DNA of 64,000 nucleotides, taken from assembly GCA_022769665.1 (NCBI GenBank), contig JALEIR010000079.1, positions 48,066-112,065 on the forward strand, in the 5' to 3' direction. Source of the DNA: Lachnospiraceae bacterium (GTDB lineage: Bacteria; Bacillota; Clostridia; Lachnospirales; Lachnospiraceae). This document shows, piece after piece, positions 61,536 through 64,000 of the stretch (position 1 is its first letter; each line of letters starts with the position of its first letter). The position numbers and the translations under genes are program-made. The notes beneath the pieces are model-generated. The model had not been told where the DNA came from, ran no database searches, and was given only the letters and a program-made list of their open reading frames with translations.

Positions 61536-62456
61536 CTAATTGCCTCTTTTCCAATAATTCCAATGTATCCCCTTCCCATAACCGATCTTTTCATAGAAAG
61601 GATCTCCTCCGCCGGTCATATGTGTTGCGCCCAGCGCTTTCATGGTATGATAGTGTTTTGAAAGTGCAGCAGATGCAAGCCCTATCTTTCGATATTTTGG
61701 AATTGTACAAAGCGGCTCCATATACGCAAGTTTGTTTTCCGGTACCCACCACATTCCGGAAAAACATGCATATTCCTCATTCTCATCTGCAATAATTATG
61801 TCATACTGATGTGTGGAATGAGGTGATGGCGCAAGAATAGAACCTATCACCCCCTTGAATGATTTTTCAGGAGTCCATTCAAAACTGTTATCCTGAATTT
61901 CCCAATTTTCAAAAGGGCCCTTTTCTCCATGGTTAAAACCATACCAGAAACATTTTGCCAACTTAACCGGATCAGTTTTTGCCGGTTCTACAAAATGAAA
62001 GCCATCCGGAATTTCAAAATTCAGTTCGTTCTTAAAGTCAAACTCTCTGTCTTCATAATCAAACACATTTCTGAATCCTCGTTTTGCCGCAGCTTCCATC
62101 AGAAATTCCTGTCCGTTAAATAAAATGAATTGCTGCTTATTATCGAAGTTCGGCATATTATGAATTGCATAATCAATCATTTCGTCCGCAAGATATTCGT
62201 AACCCGGACGAACCTTGAAATAAATATCCGTCACCGGTGCTTCATTAAATACGAAAGCTACAATCCTGTCGCCATCAAACCAAAATCGATTTAAATACTG
62301 ATAAGAAGTATCCATCCACGATGATTGTATCGCGTACTCAAAAAATGGAGCTGCTACTCCGCCACCTCTGTCCTTGTCATATATTTCCACAAAAAAATCC
62401 CAAACAAGATTTATATCTGTTAAAATCTGAAATTGTTTTGTAGTAATATTACTCAT
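61536..62456 (-). CDS. GNAT family N-acetyltransferase (long, two-lobe form)
   Basis: A 306-aa protein. The N-terminal half is a diverged GNAT-like lobe (FWFDGDRIVAFVFNEAP), and the C-terminal half is a complete GNAT domain: CTIPKYRKIGLASAALSKHYHTMKALGATHMTGGGDPFYEKIGYGKG. The preferred start is ATG 62456 (MSNITTKQF) with GGGAGG about 12 bases before. Substrate unknown. Confidence 0.82.
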   Translation of the reverse strand: MSNITTKQFQILTDINLVWDFFVEIYDKDRGGGVAAPFFEYAIQSSWMDTSYQYLNRFWFDGDRIVAFVFNEAPVTDIYFKVRPGYEYLADEMIDYAIHNMPNFDNKQQFILFNGQEFLMEAAAKRGFRNVFDYEDREFDFKNELNFEIPDGFHFVEPAKTDPVKLAKCFWYGFNHGEKGPFENWEIQDNSFEWTPEKSFKGVIGSILAPSPHSTHQYDIIIADENEEYACFSGMWWVPENKLAYMEPLCTIPKYRKIGLASAALSKHYHTMKALGATHMTGGGDPFYEKIGYGKGIHWNYWKRGN

Positions 62457-62539
62457 CTTTGCAATAACCTCCCATTCTAAGAACGATACAAAATTATATT
62501 TTTGCAAATTCACCATTCACATGAAGTACCAGTCCAAAT

Positions 62540-63142
62540 TTACCTCCACGGTTTCACTCCATCCAGCCATCCCCTGCTTTTCCAATATTCTTTCTCGGAA
62601 GGTGATGCTCCCCAGTCAGCCTTTTGCATTCCTCCATAAAACCAGAAAAGAATAAGGGATTTGATACCAACTTTCACTGTTTTTTCCCCGGACAATTTTG
62701 AAGCCAACCGGTCCATATCCTTTTCGATTTTTTCTTTCTTCTTATCAGGCACCATATTCCAGTTCATTGCATTGACACTGATTCCATATCTGGTTACTTC
62801 CGGAATTCCCCAATTCAACAGATTATTTGCAACCAGCTTATTTGCCTTACCGGCACCTGCTCCTGCTGCAGTTGAGATTACAACCGCACGTTTTTTGAAC
62901 ATTTCCTCATATGGCTTATGTGTTAACCAATTTGTAAAAAACAAATCCAGAAATGCCTTCATAGGTGCACTTGGCATCATGCAGTAATTAGGTGTTGTCA
63001 ATATCAGAAGGTCGGCTGCTTTTATTGCGTCATCAATTGGTTTTTTATCTTCCCAAAACGGACACTTTTCTCTACTTTCAAGACAGCCGTAACACCCTGT
63101 GCAAAAATGATTTAAGTCCTTTGGCAGGAAAAATTCTTTCAC
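62540..63142 (-). pseudogene. NAD(P)H-dependent flavin reductase family, 5'-truncated
   Basis: The 200-aa ORF begins in mid-domain: VKEFFLPKDLNHFCTGCYGCLESREKCP, then ADLLILTTPNYCMMPSAPMKAFLDLFFTNW, with the flavodoxin-like core. In relatives about 35-40 residues come first, including a GSPRxxSNT-type FMN phosphate loop. Here a stop lies 11 codons before the GTG and no good ribosome binding site is seen. The missing start was not found in the 50 bases upstream. It is probably an inactive remnant, though GTG initiation cannot be excluded. Confidence 0.7.
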
Positions 63143-63191
63143 TTCCCATATCCATATTGATAGCAGCTACCTGCAAACCTTTCTTTCACGC

Positions 63192-63731
63192 CTAATATGT
63201 AATCGGTGTCCTAAACAGTGCACTCAATATACAATCCGCCACGAACACAACGAAAAGCACCAGACAGACAATGCGAACGATTTTGGTATTTATCCTTCTA
63301 ACCATGCTCTCCGCTTTCGGTTCCAGCAGATAGTGGAACACAAGCCCCATAACGGCAAAACTCATCACACTGCGCAAGCAGATGATTCCATCAATGTTCC
63401 ACAGCAATCCTCGGTAATCCCAAAGACGCATTCCGAAAAACCGGATGGAGATAACGCCAATGACGTATTCAACAACACCGGTGACCACAGCACAAAGGAA
63501 AAACAGCAAAGCCGGATGCTTCTTCATTGGTTTTATGGCATAAATTCCTAAGGCGCCAATCCCGTAAATAGGTAGCCAGGGACCATACAGAATTCCCCTA
63601 TTCCGCAACATACCTTCTGTGAACCAATAGAAGATTTCCTCGTAAATCCATCCCGCCAGACAACCGATCAGGAAGATTAAAAATAAGTAACACTGGCGAT
63701 TTATTATCTCCGTTTTTCTCTCTGTATACAT
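63192..63731 (-). CDS. Putative ABC transporter permease, CmpB family membrane protein
   Basis: A 179-aa protein with five helices. LIGCLAGWIYEEIFYWFTEGMLRNRGILYGPWLPIYGIGALGIY, then VEYVIGVISIRFFGMRLWDYRGLLWNIDGIICLRSVMSF, is the pattern of the ABC_trans_CmpB family. Its function is unproven and there is no ATPase partner nearby. It lies just before the truncated reductase. Confidence 0.85.
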   Translation of the reverse strand: MYTERKTEIINRQCYLFLIFLIGCLAGWIYEEIFYWFTEGMLRNRGILYGPWLPIYGIGALGIYAIKPMKKHPALLFFLCAVVTGVVEYVIGVISIRFFGMRLWDYRGLLWNIDGIICLRSVMSFAVMGLVFHYLLEPKAESMVRRINTKIVRIVCLVLFVVFVADCILSALFRTPITY

Positions 63732-63871
63732 GCACTTCTCCTTTTCTCTTTTGAAATATCTTACTATGGATTCCTTCTCTACTTGCCATTTTCTTCTGAA
63801 AATGCTGCACCCCTTCCGATATTACTGTATGATGCCAAAGGGCTCTCTTCGTGGCAGAAGAACCGTCCCTG
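63732..63871. other. Intergenic stretch at right end
   Basis: Contains GGGACGGTTCTTCTGCC on the minus strand, similar to short dispersed Clostridia repeats, and no gene. Confidence 0.35.
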
Positions 63872-64000
63872 TCAGCAAGTGGCTCCCTCCTCTGCATACA
63901 CCTTTGCAAAGTGTTCAAAATGTTTTCTGATTTTATAAAGCACCTCTTCTTCTCTCTCCGGCTGTCTGTCATACATATGAATCAGAAGAGAAACCGGTGC
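63872..64000 (-). CDS. C-terminal end of an unidentified gene (5' end beyond window)
   Basis: An open frame runs in from the right edge and ends at TGA 63872: APVSLLIHMYDRQPEREEEVLYKIRKHFEHFAKVYAEEGATC. It is acidic and basic mixed and helical. No family recognised from 42 residues. The ORF listed at 63598-63972 is in another frame and is not supported. Confidence 0.45.
   Translation of the reverse strand, partial: APVSLLIHMYDRQPEREEEVLYKIRKHFEHFAKVYAEEGATC

Noticed and set aside
63598-63972. 124-aa minus ORF at the right end
   Set aside because: It overlaps the CmpB-like gene in another frame and conflicts with the open frame entering from the right edge.
1-64000. tRNA, rRNA, CRISPR arrays, prophage or complete IS elements
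   Set aside because: None was found on reading either strand; the tandem repeats seen have too few copies and no spacer pattern.

Overview
The window comes from a low-to-mid GC, spore-forming Firmicute, most likely a member of Lachnospiraceae (Clostridia). Gene order points that way: nudF next to spoIIM, yicC-remA-gmk-rpoZ, and rimO-pgsA-cinA-recA-recX-rny. So do the sporulation genes (spoIIM, a Spo0A-type DNA-binding domain, a SpoVAE-like protein, GerMN), Gram-positive promoters and strong AGGAGG-type ribosome binding sites. No rRNA, tRNA, CRISPR array or intact insertion sequence was seen. It is mostly ordinary chromosomal backbone with a few remodelled loci.

Left part (1-25 kb). A cut polysaccharide deacetylase and a tiny FeoB-associated protein face a class I DAHP synthase across a Fur-box-like operator. 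A minus-strand block follows: spoIIM, nudF, an aminotransferase, rny, recX, recA (two LexA boxes in and near its promoter), cinA, pgsA, rimO, rpoZ, gmk, remA and yicC. Next come rqcH (plus), an Rpn/PD-(D/E)XK family gene, and the minus-strand run recJ, a MurJ/SpoVB-type flippase and glgA. A stand-alone Spo0A C-terminal domain gene lies upstream of glgA. holA (plus) has a structured leader.

Middle (24-41 kb). xpt is followed by a nucleoside-type BMP ABC transporter (binding protein, ATPase, two permeases). This makes a purine salvage module with hairpins in the leader and after the binding-protein gene. Then come azlD with a frameshifted azlC, a GNAT protein fused to a small Cys-rich domain, and a nuclease-like hypothetical gene beside a 52-bp tandem repeat. 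A minus-strand run follows: comEA, response regulator, histidine kinase, GerMN lipoprotein, comEC membrane half and a separate comEC metallo-beta-lactamase half.

Right part (41-64 kb). An arginine cluster has argC, a GNAT gene, argJ, argB, argD and an orphan solute-binding protein on the minus strand, divergent from argG. The intergenic region has phased ArgR-like sites. The rest is mixed: an orphan LytTR regulator, two tiny overlapping membrane-protein genes, DegV, DUF5721, an M28 peptidase with a GNAT, an orphan spoVAE-like gene, a DMT transporter, aroK and ridA. Near the right end are an antibiotic-type nucleotidyltransferase carrying a GNAT remnant, a MATE exporter, an Ntn-type amidase, a tandem GNAT, a 5'-truncated flavin reductase gene and a CmpB-like membrane protein. 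Functions are assigned by reading protein motifs by eye; no database search was run.
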